From assembly GCA_022843565.1 (NCBI GenBank), contig JALHNK010000016.1, positions 1 through 37,436 of the forward strand: a stretch of DNA of 37,436 bases, written 5' to 3'. The notes beneath the pieces are model-generated. The model worked only from the letters and a program-made list of their open reading frames with translations. It made no database searches and was not told the DNA's origin. Positions 1 through 8,637 of the stretch are shown here, in pieces (positions within the stretch are counted from its first letter, which is position 1; the number at the start of each line of letters is the position of its first letter). Origin of the DNA: Phycisphaerales bacterium. Its GTDB lineage: Bacteria > Planctomycetota > Phycisphaerae > Phycisphaerales > UBA1924. A program made the translations under genes and the position numbers.

Positions 1-10
1 CTTCCGATCT
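1..10. other. Probable residual Illumina adapter at the contig end
   Basis: The first ten bases, CTTCCGATCT, are identical to the 3' end of the widely used Illumina TruSeq-type adapter. A ten-base match exactly at base 1 of the window is unlikely by chance. The simplest reading is untrimmed adapter at a contig end, which makes these bases not genomic and leaves the true upstream context of the first gene unknown. Confidence 0.7.
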
Positions 11-20
11 ACGCCGATGT

Positions 21-734
21 ATGCTGGCGCGACGGCTTCAACCCGAGTTGATGGATGATCCGCGGCTGGATGCTTCGGAGCATCGGCGTGCGCTGCGCGG
101 GCTGGCCCGCATCAATCGCATCTCCGGCGCGGGCAGGAGCATCTGGAAACCGATCTCGGCGATGCTTGAGCGGCGACCGGGCGGTGCCACGTCGTTCAGC
201 CTGCTGGATATTGCCAGTGGCTCCGGCGATGTGCTGCTGGATGTTGCGCGTCGGGCGAAGGTCGCGGGGTTCCGCTGCGAGGCGACGGCGTGTGACATCA
301 GCGCCGAGGCGCTGGGGGCGGTTCGAGATCGGTTCAGCGCGGGCGGGATGGCGAGCGAGACGCTCTGCCGCGATGTGGTTGGGATGGGGCTGCCGATAGC
401 GGATCGGAGCATCGATGTGGTGACGTGCTCGCTGTTCCTGCACCACTTGGACGCAGACGCGGCGACGGCGGTGCTGCGCGAGATGGCGCGAGTCGCTCGC
501 ATCGGCGTGGTTGTGAGCGATCTGCGTCGATGCCGTCGCGGGCTGATCGCGGCGGCGGTGGCGGGGCGCGTGCTCACCCGCTCGCGCGTGGTGCGCGTGG
601 ACGCGGTGCGCTCGGTGTACAACGCGTACTCGCTGGCGGAGCTGCGTGAGATGGCCGCGCGGGCTGGGATGTCGGGCGCGACGGTGACTCGGGCGTGGCC
701 GTTTCGTGCGCTGGTGCGATGGGAGCGTGCATGA
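21..734 (+). CDS. Class I SAM-dependent methyltransferase of a type III polyketide cluster
   Basis: This is a 237-residue protein with the Rossmann-fold methyltransferase signature. Motif I reads LLDIASGSGD at about residues 62-71 and binds S-adenosylmethionine; a second motif, DVVTCSLFLHHL, lies near residues 132-143. An N-terminal PELMDDP segment is typical, as I recall it, of methyltransferases that accompany bacterial type III polyketide synthases. The frame is open to the left edge, and the ten bases there look like adapter, so the true start may lie upstream of the ATG at 21. The stop overlaps the next start by four bases (ATGA), so the two are probably translationally coupled. The likely role is O- or C-methylation of the polyketide made by the third gene. 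The substrate is inferred from context only; UbiE-like quinone methylation is the main alternative. Confidence 0.8.
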   Translation: MLARRLQPELMDDPRLDASEHRRALRGLARINRISGAGRSIWKPISAMLERRPGGATSFSLLDIASGSGDVLLDVARRAKVAGFRCEATACDISAEALGAVRDRFSAGGMASETLCRDVVGMGLPIADRSIDVVTCSLFLHHLDADAATAVLREMARVARIGVVVSDLRRCRRGLIAAAVAGRVLTRSRVVRVDAVRSVYNAYSLAELREMAARAGMSGATVTRAWPFRALVRWERA

Positions 735-2068
735 GCGCTCGAACGCCTGTGCGTGTGGCGGTGATCGGCGCGGGGCTGGCGGGCGCCGCGTTCGCGCTGC
801 GGCTGGCGCAGCGCGCAAGCGACGCGGCTCAGATCACGCTGATCGAACGCTCGGCGTGGCCCCGGGCGAAGGTGTGCGGGTGTTGCCTGAACGAGGGCGC
901 GGTGCAGTGCCTGGAGCAACTGGGGTTCGGCGAATGGTGCCGCGATGCGGGAGTCGTTGTTGACCGCGTCCTGCTGTGCAGCGCCACTGGCCGAGCGACG
1001 ATCGCGAAGCGCCCGGGGCTTGCGATTCTGCGGAGCGATCTGGATGAGATGCTGGTGAGCGAGGCGGTCTCGCTTGGTGTGCGATTTGAGCCGCGGACGA
1101 GCGCCGCGATTGTCGAGGATTACGATTGGGGCGGCAATCGTGGTGGAATGAAGGCAGGCGCGCGGGGTGCTCGGGATGGCGATCGATCGCCGCGATCGCT
1201 TCGACTTCGCACGCAGGCGGGTGATCGCGTGATCGACGCGGACGTGGTCGTCGCGGCCGACGGGCTCGGTGGCGCGAGCTGCGGGGCGGATCCGGCGTTT
1301 GCCGAGCGTGTTGATGCTGACGGTCGCTTCGGCGTTGGCTGCGTGATCGATGCCGCGGCTGTCGAGCCGGCGCGAATGCCGGGCGATGGCGAGATTGCGA
1401 TGTACGTTGCGCCGCACGCGTATGTCGGTCTGGTGCGATTGCGCGATGGGCGGGTCAACCTCGCCGCGGCGGTGGATGTCGCCTGGGCTCGTGATCTTGG
1501 TGGCCCGGCGGCCGCGGTGGGGCAGACGCTTCGAATCGCCGGCGGTCCGGTGATCAGCCCCGAGGCGCTGCAGTTGCGTGGCACCTCTCGCCTCACACGC
1601 TCACGGAGACGCGTCGCGTCGCGCGGCGTGCTGCTGCTGGGCGACAGCGCCGGTTATGTCGAGCCCTTCACCGGCGAGGGCATGGCCTGGGCGCTGGCAG
1701 GCGCGATGCAACTGGCGGAACTCGTCGGTTCGGCGATCGGCGCCGGCGAGCGAGGGAAGCTGTGGCGAGATGAGCTTGGAATCGCGTGGCAGAACTGGCA
1801 TCAATCGCACATTCGTTCTCGCCAGCGTTCGTGCGCGCTGATCAAACCGCTGCTGAGGTCGCCACTGGTCACACGAGCGAGCGTGTGGTCGCTGGCGCAT
1901 GTGCCGCTGGTGTCGCCCACTGTCTCGCGACTTGCGCGACATCTTGAGCGCCCGTACTTCGAGGCGAATGAGACGATTGCTCATCACGCGGGCGCGCGAT
2001 CGCCCGACAACTCTCGATCGAACGACGACGCACGCCTCGTGACACCAGCGACGCGGGTGACGACATGA
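731..2068 (+). CDS. FAD-dependent oxidoreductase, geranylgeranyl-reductase/PHBH-like
   Basis: This is a 445-residue flavoprotein. The N-terminal dinucleotide-binding motif GAGLAG at residues 13-18 binds the ADP part of FAD. A CGCCL segment near residues 47-51 matches the usual KVCGG-type motif of the family. The second FAD motif, GDSAGYVEPFTGEG, falls at about 303-316. I chose the ATG at 731 because it gives the ATGA overlap with the methyltransferase and places the GxGxxG at the usual distance; a longer open frame begins at 695. It probably hydroxylates, oxidises or reduces the polyketide. The next gene again starts in an ATGA overlap. A charged, Gly/Arg-rich stretch at roughly residues 135-160 looks like a lineage-specific insertion. 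Confidence 0.85.
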   Translation: MSARTPVRVAVIGAGLAGAAFALRLAQRASDAAQITLIERSAWPRAKVCGCCLNEGAVQCLEQLGFGEWCRDAGVVVDRVLLCSATGRATIAKRPGLAILRSDLDEMLVSEAVSLGVRFEPRTSAAIVEDYDWGGNRGGMKAGARGARDGDRSPRSLRLRTQAGDRVIDADVVVAADGLGGASCGADPAFAERVDADGRFGVGCVIDAAAVEPARMPGDGEIAMYVAPHAYVGLVRLRDGRVNLAAAVDVAWARDLGGPAAAVGQTLRIAGGPVISPEALQLRGTSRLTRSRRRVASRGVLLLGDSAGYVEPFTGEGMAWALAGAMQLAELVGSAIGAGERGKLWRDELGIAWQNWHQSHIRSRQRSCALIKPLLRSPLVTRASVWSLAHVPLVSPTVSRLARHLERPYFEANETIAHHAGARSPDNSRSNDDARLVTPATRVTT

Positions 2069-3198
2069 GCGCCAGGATCATCAGTCTGGCGTGCGTGACG
2101 CCCGCGCACTTCGCTCAGCAGTCGCAAGCGGCGGACTTCGGCGTTCGGGCCGGCGGGCTCGGCGAGGAGAAGGCACGCTTTGCGCGCGTGATCTACGGGC
2201 GCTCGGGCGTTGATCAGCGTGCCAGCACGCTGCTGCGATCGAGCACCGAGACTGGCCAGCCGCTGGATCAGGACTTCATCCCTACCGGCGGCTGCGGGCC
2301 ATCGACGGGGGCCCGCATGGATCGCTATGTGAGCGATGCGAAGACGCTGGCGCTGCGTGCCGCGGGGCATGCACTGGAGCGTGCAACTTCGCTCGGCGTT
2401 GCCTCGGGCGAGATCACGCACGTCATCACGGTGTCGTGTACCGGGTTCGCGGCTCCGGGTGTCGATCACGAGTTGATCGAGCGGCTCGGGCTGCCGCGGA
2501 CGGTGCGACGCTTGCACGTTGGCTATATGGGTTGTCACGGCGCGATCAATGCGCTGGGCGTCGCGAAGGCGTTTGCCAGTGAAGAGCACAGCGAAGACGT
2601 CCGCATCTTGCTGGTCTGCGTTGAACTGTGCTCGCTGCACTTTCAGGCGGGCGATCGCGCCGACCAGATCGTCGCCAACGCGCTGTTTGCCGATGGCGCC
2701 GCGGCGTGCGTGATCTCGGGATCGCCTGTAGCCCGTGGTGACTGCGTGCGGGCGGTGGGCGGATGTGTGTTTCCGGATTCGGCGGGCGCGATGGCGTGGC
2801 GAATCGGTGATCAGGGCTTTGAGATGACGCTGGGCGAGAGTGTGCCGCGGCTGATCGAGGAGCGGCTGAAAGAGTGGTTGAGCGGATGGCTGGATTCGAC
2901 CGGGCGTTCGCTGGATGCGCTTGTGCGCGCGGGGCGATGGGCGGTGCATCCGGGTGGGCCGCGGATCTTGGATGCGGTGCAGCGGGCGCTGGGGCTGAGT
3001 GATGATGCGATGCGTGCATCGCGAGCGATCCTGCGCGAGTATGGGAACATGTCGTCGCCGACGGTGCTGTTTATCTTGGAGCGGCTGCGGCAGGCGAGCG
3101 GGGGAGTTGCGAGGCCATCGATGGCCGGTGATGCGCCGGGCACCGTCTTGCTGGCATTCGGGCCGGGTTTATCGGTCGAGGCAGCGTTGCTTGATTGA
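2065..3198 (+). CDS. Type III polyketide synthase (chalcone/stilbene/alkylresorcinol synthase family)
   Basis: This is a 377-residue thiolase-fold enzyme that condenses malonyl-CoA onto an acyl-CoA starter without an acyl carrier protein. The full catalytic triad is visible: Cys125 in VSCTGF, His295 in AVHPGG and Asn328 in YGNMSSP. The C-terminal GPG loop (FGPGLSVE) is also present. Length matches the family (about 350-400 residues). The CTGFAAPG surroundings of the cysteine resemble bacterial alkylresorcinol/alkylpyrone synthases more than plant chalcone synthases. The gene starts inside the stop codon of the flavoprotein gene (ATGA at 2065-2068) and closes a three-gene operon. As I recall, similar trios in planctomycetes have been linked to alkylresorcinol production. 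The product here is an inference. Confidence 0.92.
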   Translation: MSARIISLACVTPAHFAQQSQAADFGVRAGGLGEEKARFARVIYGRSGVDQRASTLLRSSTETGQPLDQDFIPTGGCGPSTGARMDRYVSDAKTLALRAAGHALERATSLGVASGEITHVITVSCTGFAAPGVDHELIERLGLPRTVRRLHVGYMGCHGAINALGVAKAFASEEHSEDVRILLVCVELCSLHFQAGDRADQIVANALFADGAAACVISGSPVARGDCVRAVGGCVFPDSAGAMAWRIGDQGFEMTLGESVPRLIEERLKEWLSGWLDSTGRSLDALVRAGRWAVHPGGPRILDAVQRALGLSDDAMRASRAILREYGNMSSPTVLFILERLRQASGGVARPSMAGDAPGTVLLAFGPGLSVEAALLD

Positions 3199-3286
3199 TC
3201 GAGATGAACGCACGCTCGAGACGGCAGCGTGGATCCGACCAAGCGAGGTGATCGCGATGGGTGGCTCTGAACGATAATGTTCGCCG

Positions 3287-4294
3287 ATGATCACCACGCA
3301 CACACACCCGTACCCGCTGACGTTCCGCCCGATTCTGATGGAGAAGGTCTGGGGTGGAGATCGGCTTGCGCGATTCGGCAAGCCCGTTTCGCGCGGGAGC
3401 AAGATCGGCGAATCGTGGGAGCTTGCCGACATGGGCAGCACCAGCGCCAGCGGCGCCGGTGGCGGCGCGGCGCGCTCGGTCATCAGTAACGGCGCGCTGG
3501 CGGGCCGCACGCTGCACGACGCGGTGGCACTGTGGGGGCACGCGCTGCTCGGGCGTGAGAATGCCGGGCCGTTTCCGTTGCTGGTGAAGTACTTGGACGC
3601 GATGGAGAACCTCTCGGTGCAGGTGCATCCGTCACCGGCGTACGCCGCGAGTCACGCCGGCGCGCACCTGAAGACCGAGTGCTGGTACATTCTGGACGCC
3701 GAGCCGGACGCGTTGATCTACAAGGGCGTGAGGCCCGGCGTCACGCGTGAGCGGTTCGAGCAGGCGCTGCGCAGCGGCGACGGGGCGGGCGTTGTTGAGC
3801 TGATGGATGCGCTGCCGGCGGTGGTCGGTGAGTGTCACAACCTGCCCAGCGGCACGGTGCATGCGCTGGGTGCCGGCGTGCTCGTGGCCGAGGTGCAAAC
3901 CCCCAGCGACACGACGTTCCGCGTGTATGACTGGGGGCGCGTCGGGCGAGAGCTGCATGTCGAGCAGGCGATGGCGTGCATCGACTTCGGCCCGGCGCCC
4001 GCGGCGACGAAGCTCGAACCCGGCGGTGTGCGATCGCGACTGGTGACGACGGAGTTCTTCACGCTGGATGAGCTCTGTGTGAACGCCGGCGCGAGCGAGG
4101 GTATCGCAAAGAGCGATCGGTGCGTTGCGTTGCTGGTTGTCGCTGGCGAGGGCAGGCTGATCAGCACCACCGGCGCGTTTGAGCCGATGGCGCTGCGCGC
4201 GGGCGTCACGTCGCTGATCCCCGGATCGCTCGCGAGCAGCAGCCGCGTTGAGGCGGGGGCACACTCACTCACCGCGTTGATCGCGAGCGTGTAG
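3287..4294 (+). CDS. manA: Mannose-6-phosphate isomerase, class I
   Basis: This 335-residue cupin-type metalloenzyme interconverts fructose 6-phosphate and mannose 6-phosphate, feeding GDP-mannose and surface glycan synthesis. Zinc ligands are recognisable as Gln112 and His114 (VQVHPS), Glu131 (KTECWY) and His192 (GTVHALG). The N-terminal KVWGGDRL motif and the TTFRVYDWGR motif with the catalytic arginine (Arg212) are present. Length fits the short bacterial class I type (about 310-390 residues). The ATG at 3287 is favoured because family similarity starts immediately after it; the ATG at 3277 is in another frame. It follows the polyketide operon by 88 bases and may have its own promoter. Confidence 0.9.
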   Translation: MITTHTHPYPLTFRPILMEKVWGGDRLARFGKPVSRGSKIGESWELADMGSTSASGAGGGAARSVISNGALAGRTLHDAVALWGHALLGRENAGPFPLLVKYLDAMENLSVQVHPSPAYAASHAGAHLKTECWYILDAEPDALIYKGVRPGVTRERFEQALRSGDGAGVVELMDALPAVVGECHNLPSGTVHALGAGVLVAEVQTPSDTTFRVYDWGRVGRELHVEQAMACIDFGPAPAATKLEPGGVRSRLVTTEFFTLDELCVNAGASEGIAKSDRCVALLVVAGEGRLISTTGAFEPMALRAGVTSLIPGSLASSSRVEAGAHSLTALIASV

Positions 4295-4304
4295 ACGCTC
4301 ACGC

Positions 4305-4359
4305 TGGCTCGGCTCATGACATTCAATCGGCCCGGCCGATGCCAACGCAGCACGAGCCA
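4305..4359. terminator. Possible bidirectional hairpin between convergent genes
   Basis: Between the ends of manA and the symporter gene lies a perfect 6-bp stem with a 3-base loop (4326-4340, ATCGGC-CCG-GCCGAT). It is nested inside a 7-bp inverted repeat, TGGCTCG (4305-4311) and CGAGCCA (4353-4359). There is no T-run on either strand, so intrinsic termination is only a suggestion. Confidence 0.3.
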
Positions 4360-4369
4360 CGCGGCGACA

Positions 4370-5791
4370 TCACGACGATTTGGATTCACCGCCGGTCGGC
4401 GGGTCTGTCATGCGGCCTTCGGAGGCGGCGACGACGACGGCCGCGACGGCGTCGCCGCTGACGTTGACGACGGTGCGGGCCATGTCCAGCAGGCGATCGA
4501 CCGCGAGCACCAGCGCGAGGCCCTCGATCGGCACGCCGACGGCTTGCAGCGGCACGACCATCATCACGACGCTGGCGCTGGGCAGGCCGGGTGCGCCGAT
4601 TGCGACCAGGATCGAGAGGGCCGCGATCGTGAGCTGATCAGTGAACGACAGGTCCACGGCGTAAAGCTGGGCGAGGAAGTTGACCGAGATGACCTGGAAC
4701 AGCGCCGTGCCATCCATGTTGATGGTGGTCCCCAGCGGGCACACGAAGCTGGCGATGTCCTTCGGCACGCCGAGGCGGTCCTCGCAGCACTCGATCGTGA
4801 CCGGAAGCGTCGCGGCGCTCGATGAGCTGCCGAAGGCCAGCAGCTGCGCCGGGGCCATGGCGCGAAAGAACCGCGCGATGCCGACGCGCTGCGTGCCGGC
4901 GTAGGCCCAGCGCGTGAAGAACCAGAGCACCGCCGGATACTCGATGAACAGGATGATGGCCATTCCCAGCAGCACCGCGAAGCAGTACATGATCAGCGCG
5001 GTGAGCGCGTCGACGCCGAGCGTGGCGATCACGGGCGTGATGAGGCAGAGGACCGCGATGGGCGCGAAACGCAGGAGCAAGCGGACGAGTTCGAGGATCG
5101 CGCTGGTGATCGCGTCGCAGGCATCAATGACGGGTTTGGCGCGTTCTTTGGGGATCAGCGTGAGGCCGAAGCCGAGGATGATGGCGGTGACGACGACCTG
5201 AAGCATGTCGCCCCGGGCCAGCGAGTCAAAGGGGTTGAGCGTCAGGACGTTGAGGAGTTGGTCCTTGAACGAGGTGGCGCTGGCGGCGGTGGTGCCGCTG
5301 AGCGTCTTTGCGCCGGCGACGGAGGCGTCGGCCAGGAGTCGCTCGCGCGTGCTCTGATCCACGCCGTCGCCGGGCCGGATGGTGGTCGCCAGCGTGCTGG
5401 CCACGACGACGGCGATCAGGACGGTGAGCGCGAAGATGCCGAGCGTTTTGGCGCCCAATCGCCCGAGCTTTCGCGGATCACCGAGGCCCGCGACGGCGAC
5501 GATGATCGAGAACAGGACGATCGGCACCGCGATGAATCGCAGGGCGCGGACGAAGATCTTGCCGAGGAAATCCGTCGTGCTGGCGATGAGCCGCGCGGCT
5601 CCGGCGAGGATCGATGCGTTGTCGTTCTCCGGCGCCGCGGTCCCTGCGAGGTACGCCTTGGGGTTGTTGACCGAGAGAGACGCCCAGACGTCGGGCGTCC
5701 AGAAGCGGTTGATGAGCAGGCCGACGACGACGCCAATGGCGAGGCCCAAGAAAATTCGCAGATGGAGCGGGAAGCGTTCCCGGGTGGTCAT
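4370..5791 (-). CDS. Dicarboxylate/amino acid:cation symporter (DAACS family)
   Basis: This 473-residue multi-pass inner-membrane protein takes up C4-dicarboxylates, glutamate or aspartate with Na+ or H+. Family hallmarks are the serine-rich hairpin GSSSSAATLP, the NMDGTALFQ motif for cation binding, and LPSASVVMM in the second re-entrant loop. The final helix carries DRLLDMARTVVNVSGD, with the aspartate, arginine and asparagine that contact substrate and cation. Length is as expected (about 420-480). The N-terminus begins MTTRERFPLHLR with the first membrane segment directly after it. Which substrate it prefers (DctA-like or GltP-like) cannot be told from sequence. It is divergent from the DUF1232 gene and convergent with manA. 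Confidence 0.93.
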   Translation of the reverse strand: MTTRERFPLHLRIFLGLAIGVVVGLLINRFWTPDVWASLSVNNPKAYLAGTAAPENDNASILAGAARLIASTTDFLGKIFVRALRFIAVPIVLFSIIVAVAGLGDPRKLGRLGAKTLGIFALTVLIAVVVASTLATTIRPGDGVDQSTRERLLADASVAGAKTLSGTTAASATSFKDQLLNVLTLNPFDSLARGDMLQVVVTAIILGFGLTLIPKERAKPVIDACDAITSAILELVRLLLRFAPIAVLCLITPVIATLGVDALTALIMYCFAVLLGMAIILFIEYPAVLWFFTRWAYAGTQRVGIARFFRAMAPAQLLAFGSSSSAATLPVTIECCEDRLGVPKDIASFVCPLGTTINMDGTALFQVISVNFLAQLYAVDLSFTDQLTIAALSILVAIGAPGLPSASVVMMVVPLQAVGVPIEGLALVLAVDRLLDMARTVVNVSGDAVAAVVVAASEGRMTDPPTGGESKSS

Positions 5792-5950
5792 TGGCAGAGT
5801 CTAACAGGTGGCAAGAACCGTGCGCGGCTCGCTGGCGATATGGCAGGAACCGACGGAGCGGGGCGATGGGCTGGGCGGCGAGTTCGGGCGATCCGGGCCA
5901 GTGATCGGGGCGTGCTGCGTACTGTTCTTCAGGGCTCAGGAGCACACGCG
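5792..5950. promoter_or_regulatory. Divergent intergenic region
   Basis: These 159 bases separate the symporter gene (-) and the small DUF1232-like gene (+), so promoters for both should lie here. I see no convincing -35/-10 pair. A clear ribosome binding site, AGGAG at 5938-5942, sits 8 bases before the ATG at 5951 and supports that start. Confidence 0.4.
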
Positions 5951-6262
5951 ATGCGTTGGGTGATCGTCTCGATTCTGTCGCTGATCTACATCGTGTCGCC
6001 GCTGGACTTTGTGCCCGAGGCGCTGCTGGGCCCGCTGGGGTTCACTGATGATGCTCTGGTGATCGCGGGGTGGTTGTTTGTGACGGTGCGGATGATCAAG
6101 GCGTGGCGGCGGTCGCGAGCGCAGCGAGCCGCGGCGAACAGCGCTTCGACCGGCGGCGCGACGTCGGGCGCGGACTCGAACAAGCCCAGCGGCGAACCAG
6201 CTTCGGGCGCCCGAGGCGGCACCTCAGCGCCGATCGACACGACGGCGCGAGTGATTCGTTGA
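5951..6262 (+). CDS. Small membrane protein, DUF1232/YkvA-like
   Basis: This is a 103-residue protein. The first 60 residues match the DUF1232 pattern: a short hydrophobic segment, then YIVSPLDFVPE and a second hydrophobic segment with FTDDALVIAGWLF. The rest is a hydrophilic Ser/Ala/Gly/Pro-rich tail of about 45 residues. It probably sits in the inner membrane by two helices. The start at 5951 is supported by the AGGAG eight bases upstream and by the family match beginning there; the open frame itself extends far upstream but overlaps the divergent symporter. Function of the family is unknown. It converges on ppk with 43 bases between. Confidence 0.75.
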   Translation: MRWVIVSILSLIYIVSPLDFVPEALLGPLGFTDDALVIAGWLFVTVRMIKAWRRSRAQRAAANSASTGGATSGADSNKPSGEPASGARGGTSAPIDTTARVIR

Positions 6263-6305
6263 CGATGACGATGGCACGACAAGGCTTCACGCACCGGTCA
6301 TCGAG

Positions 6306-8591
6306 TTAGAGCTTCGCGTCGGCCATCAGCGCGTCGAACGTGCCCATCGACGCGAGGTCCGACGGCGTGCCGGCGTCCGGGCGCTTGGGGACGTACTTGC
6401 CGTCCTGGCGGAGTTCCCACGCGTTGCGACGATCGTGCGTCATCACCTCAACCATGCGGAGCAATCGCTGGCGTGCGATCGGATCGGTGACCGGGCAGAC
6501 CGCCTCGACGCGGGTCTCAAGGTTGCGGAACATCCAGTCGGCCGAGCCGATGAACCACTCGGCGTCGAGCAGGTTGGCCTTGCCGTTACCAAAGCAGAAG
6601 ACGCGCGAGTGCTCAAGGAAACGCCCGACGATGCTGGTGACGGTGATGTTCTCTGAAAGGCCGACGACGCCGGGGCGGAGACAGCAGAACCCGCGGACGT
6701 AGAGATCGATCTTCACGCCGGCGCTCGACGCTTCGTACAGGGCTTTGGTGACGTCCTTGTCCTCCAGCGCGTTCATCTTGGCGATGATGCGACCGCCGAC
6801 CGGCGACTGGCCCGCGGCGTGCGCCCTGGCCAGATCGCACTCGCGCTTGATCAGGTCGAGCATGCGGGTCTTCATCGTCGCGGGCGCGACCAGCAGGCGC
6901 TTGTAGTCAGTCTTCCGGCTGCGCCCGGTGAGCAGGTTGAACAGGTCCACCACGTCGGCGGTGATGTCCGGGTCACAGGTCAGCAGGCCCAGGTCGGTGT
7001 AGAGGTTCGCGGTCGACGGGTTGTAGTTGCCGGTGCCAAGGTGGGCGTAGCAACGCAGGCCATCGGGCTCTTTACGAACAACGAGCGCCGCCTTGCAATG
7101 CGTCTTCAGGCCGATCACGCCATACGCGACGTGGACGCCCGCCTTCTCCAGCGACTGCGCGAGCTTGACGTTCCGGCTCTCGTCGAAGCGGGCGCGCAGC
7201 TCAACCAGGCACGCAACCTGCTTGCCGCTCTCGGCGGCACGAATGAGGTGCGACACGAATGGAGAGTCGCGCGAGGTGCGGTAGATCGTCTGCTTGATCG
7301 CCAGCACGCTCGGGTCTGTCGAGGCCTCGGCGATGAACCGCTCGACGCTTGCCGAGAACGATTCGTAGGGGTGATGCACGAGGACGTCGCCGCGCCGGAT
7401 GATGTCGAAGATGCTGGTGTCGCGATCGGCGAGCCGGGCGGGGATGGCGGGCGTCCACGACGGGAACTTCAGGTCCGGGCGGGGCAGGTCGGCGATCTCG
7501 TAGAGCGAGCGGAAATCCAGCAGACCGATCGACGGATCAACGTCCTCGGGCTGGATCTGGAAGAGCTCGACAAGCTGCCGTACGAATCGCGCCGTCGCGC
7601 CCGCGGCGACTTCGAGCCGCACAACCTTCGCAAATCGCCGGTGCTTCAGCGCCGTCTCGACGTAGTCCAGCAGATTGTCCACGTCGCCCGCATCAGTCTC
7701 GACCTCCGCGGCGCCCTCGGCGGCACGCGTCACGCGGAACGGCACCGTCTCCTCGAGCTTCAGGCCCGGGAAGAGGTCCGGCAGGTTGTTGATGATCAAC
7801 TCGTGCAACTGCACGAAGCGCCCGCGGCCAAGCTCGCCCTTCTTCGGCTCGCGACCGGCGACGCTCGGCACGCGGATCCACTGCGGGATCCCTGCGCCCC
7901 ACGGCACCTTCACTCGTGCAAACAACTGCTCGGGGTTGTTCGGCTCGGTCACGAAGACGCCGAGGTTGCTCGACAGATTGCTGATGAACGGGAATCGGTG
8001 GCCCGGATCCACCGCCAGCGGCGTCACCACCGGGAAGACCGAGCGACGGAAGAACGCCGTCAGACGCTCGCGCTCATCGGGCGCGAGCTGCCCGTAGTCC
8101 AAAAGCTCGATGCCTTCCTTGGCCAGCGCCGGGCGCAGGCTCTGCTCGAAGCACGCCGCCTGCTGCTGCTCCAGATACTCGAAGGTCTTGCGAACGGTGT
8201 CGAGCATCGCGGCGGGCGACGGCGCATCAGGCCCGTCGGGCAGTGTGCCGGCCTGAAGCTGGCGGTGCAGCCATCCGACACGCTTCTGCACGAACTCATC
8301 GAGATTGCTGGTGAAGATCGCCAGGAACTTGGCGCGCTCGAGTACGGGGAACCGCTCGTCCTGCGCCTGGCGAAGGACGCGAGCGTTGAACTCGAGCCAC
8401 GAAAGATCGCGGTTGAAGGTCTTGCCGCCGGGGCGGATGTCCGGGCGTGCCGGCGCGTGCTCGCCGATCGCTGGCGCGAGCATCAGCTCGGCGCTGGCGG
8501 GGACGAGCGTGGGATGGCCGCGACGCTCGCCATGAAATGCCGCGGAGATCGCCGACTCGATCAGGCTGTTGGATTTCTTCATCGACGTCAT
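6306..8591 (-). CDS. ppk1: Polyphosphate kinase 1
   Basis: This 761-residue enzyme makes polyphosphate from ATP, reversibly. The N-terminal domain shows DLSWLEFNARVL and FTSNLDEF. The catalytic domain carries both family histidines: His498 in GLKTHCK, the residue phosphorylated in Ppk1 enzymes, and His661 in LEHSRVF. The motif HLGTGNYN and the C-terminal ADWMFRNLETR segment are also present. Length fits (690-760 residues). I used the ATG at 8591; 26 further residues could be read upstream but they overlap the pterin gene's downstream region and match nothing. The pterin gene lies 46 bases upstream on the same strand, so the two are probably cotranscribed. Confidence 0.95.
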   Translation of the reverse strand: MTSMKKSNSLIESAISAAFHGERRGHPTLVPASAELMLAPAIGEHAPARPDIRPGGKTFNRDLSWLEFNARVLRQAQDERFPVLERAKFLAIFTSNLDEFVQKRVGWLHRQLQAGTLPDGPDAPSPAAMLDTVRKTFEYLEQQQAACFEQSLRPALAKEGIELLDYGQLAPDERERLTAFFRRSVFPVVTPLAVDPGHRFPFISNLSSNLGVFVTEPNNPEQLFARVKVPWGAGIPQWIRVPSVAGREPKKGELGRGRFVQLHELIINNLPDLFPGLKLEETVPFRVTRAAEGAAEVETDAGDVDNLLDYVETALKHRRFAKVVRLEVAAGATARFVRQLVELFQIQPEDVDPSIGLLDFRSLYEIADLPRPDLKFPSWTPAIPARLADRDTSIFDIIRRGDVLVHHPYESFSASVERFIAEASTDPSVLAIKQTIYRTSRDSPFVSHLIRAAESGKQVACLVELRARFDESRNVKLAQSLEKAGVHVAYGVIGLKTHCKAALVVRKEPDGLRCYAHLGTGNYNPSTANLYTDLGLLTCDPDITADVVDLFNLLTGRSRKTDYKRLLVAPATMKTRMLDLIKRECDLARAHAAGQSPVGGRIIAKMNALEDKDVTKALYEASSAGVKIDLYVRGFCCLRPGVVGLSENITVTSIVGRFLEHSRVFCFGNGKANLLDAEWFIGSADWMFRNLETRVEAVCPVTDPIARQRLLRMVEVMTHDRRNAWELRQDGKYVPKRPDAGTPSDLASMGTFDALMADAKL

Positions 8592-8637
8592 ACGCGTGTA
8601 CCTGATCTGTCCGGCCTGACGTTGCACCCCAGAACGC

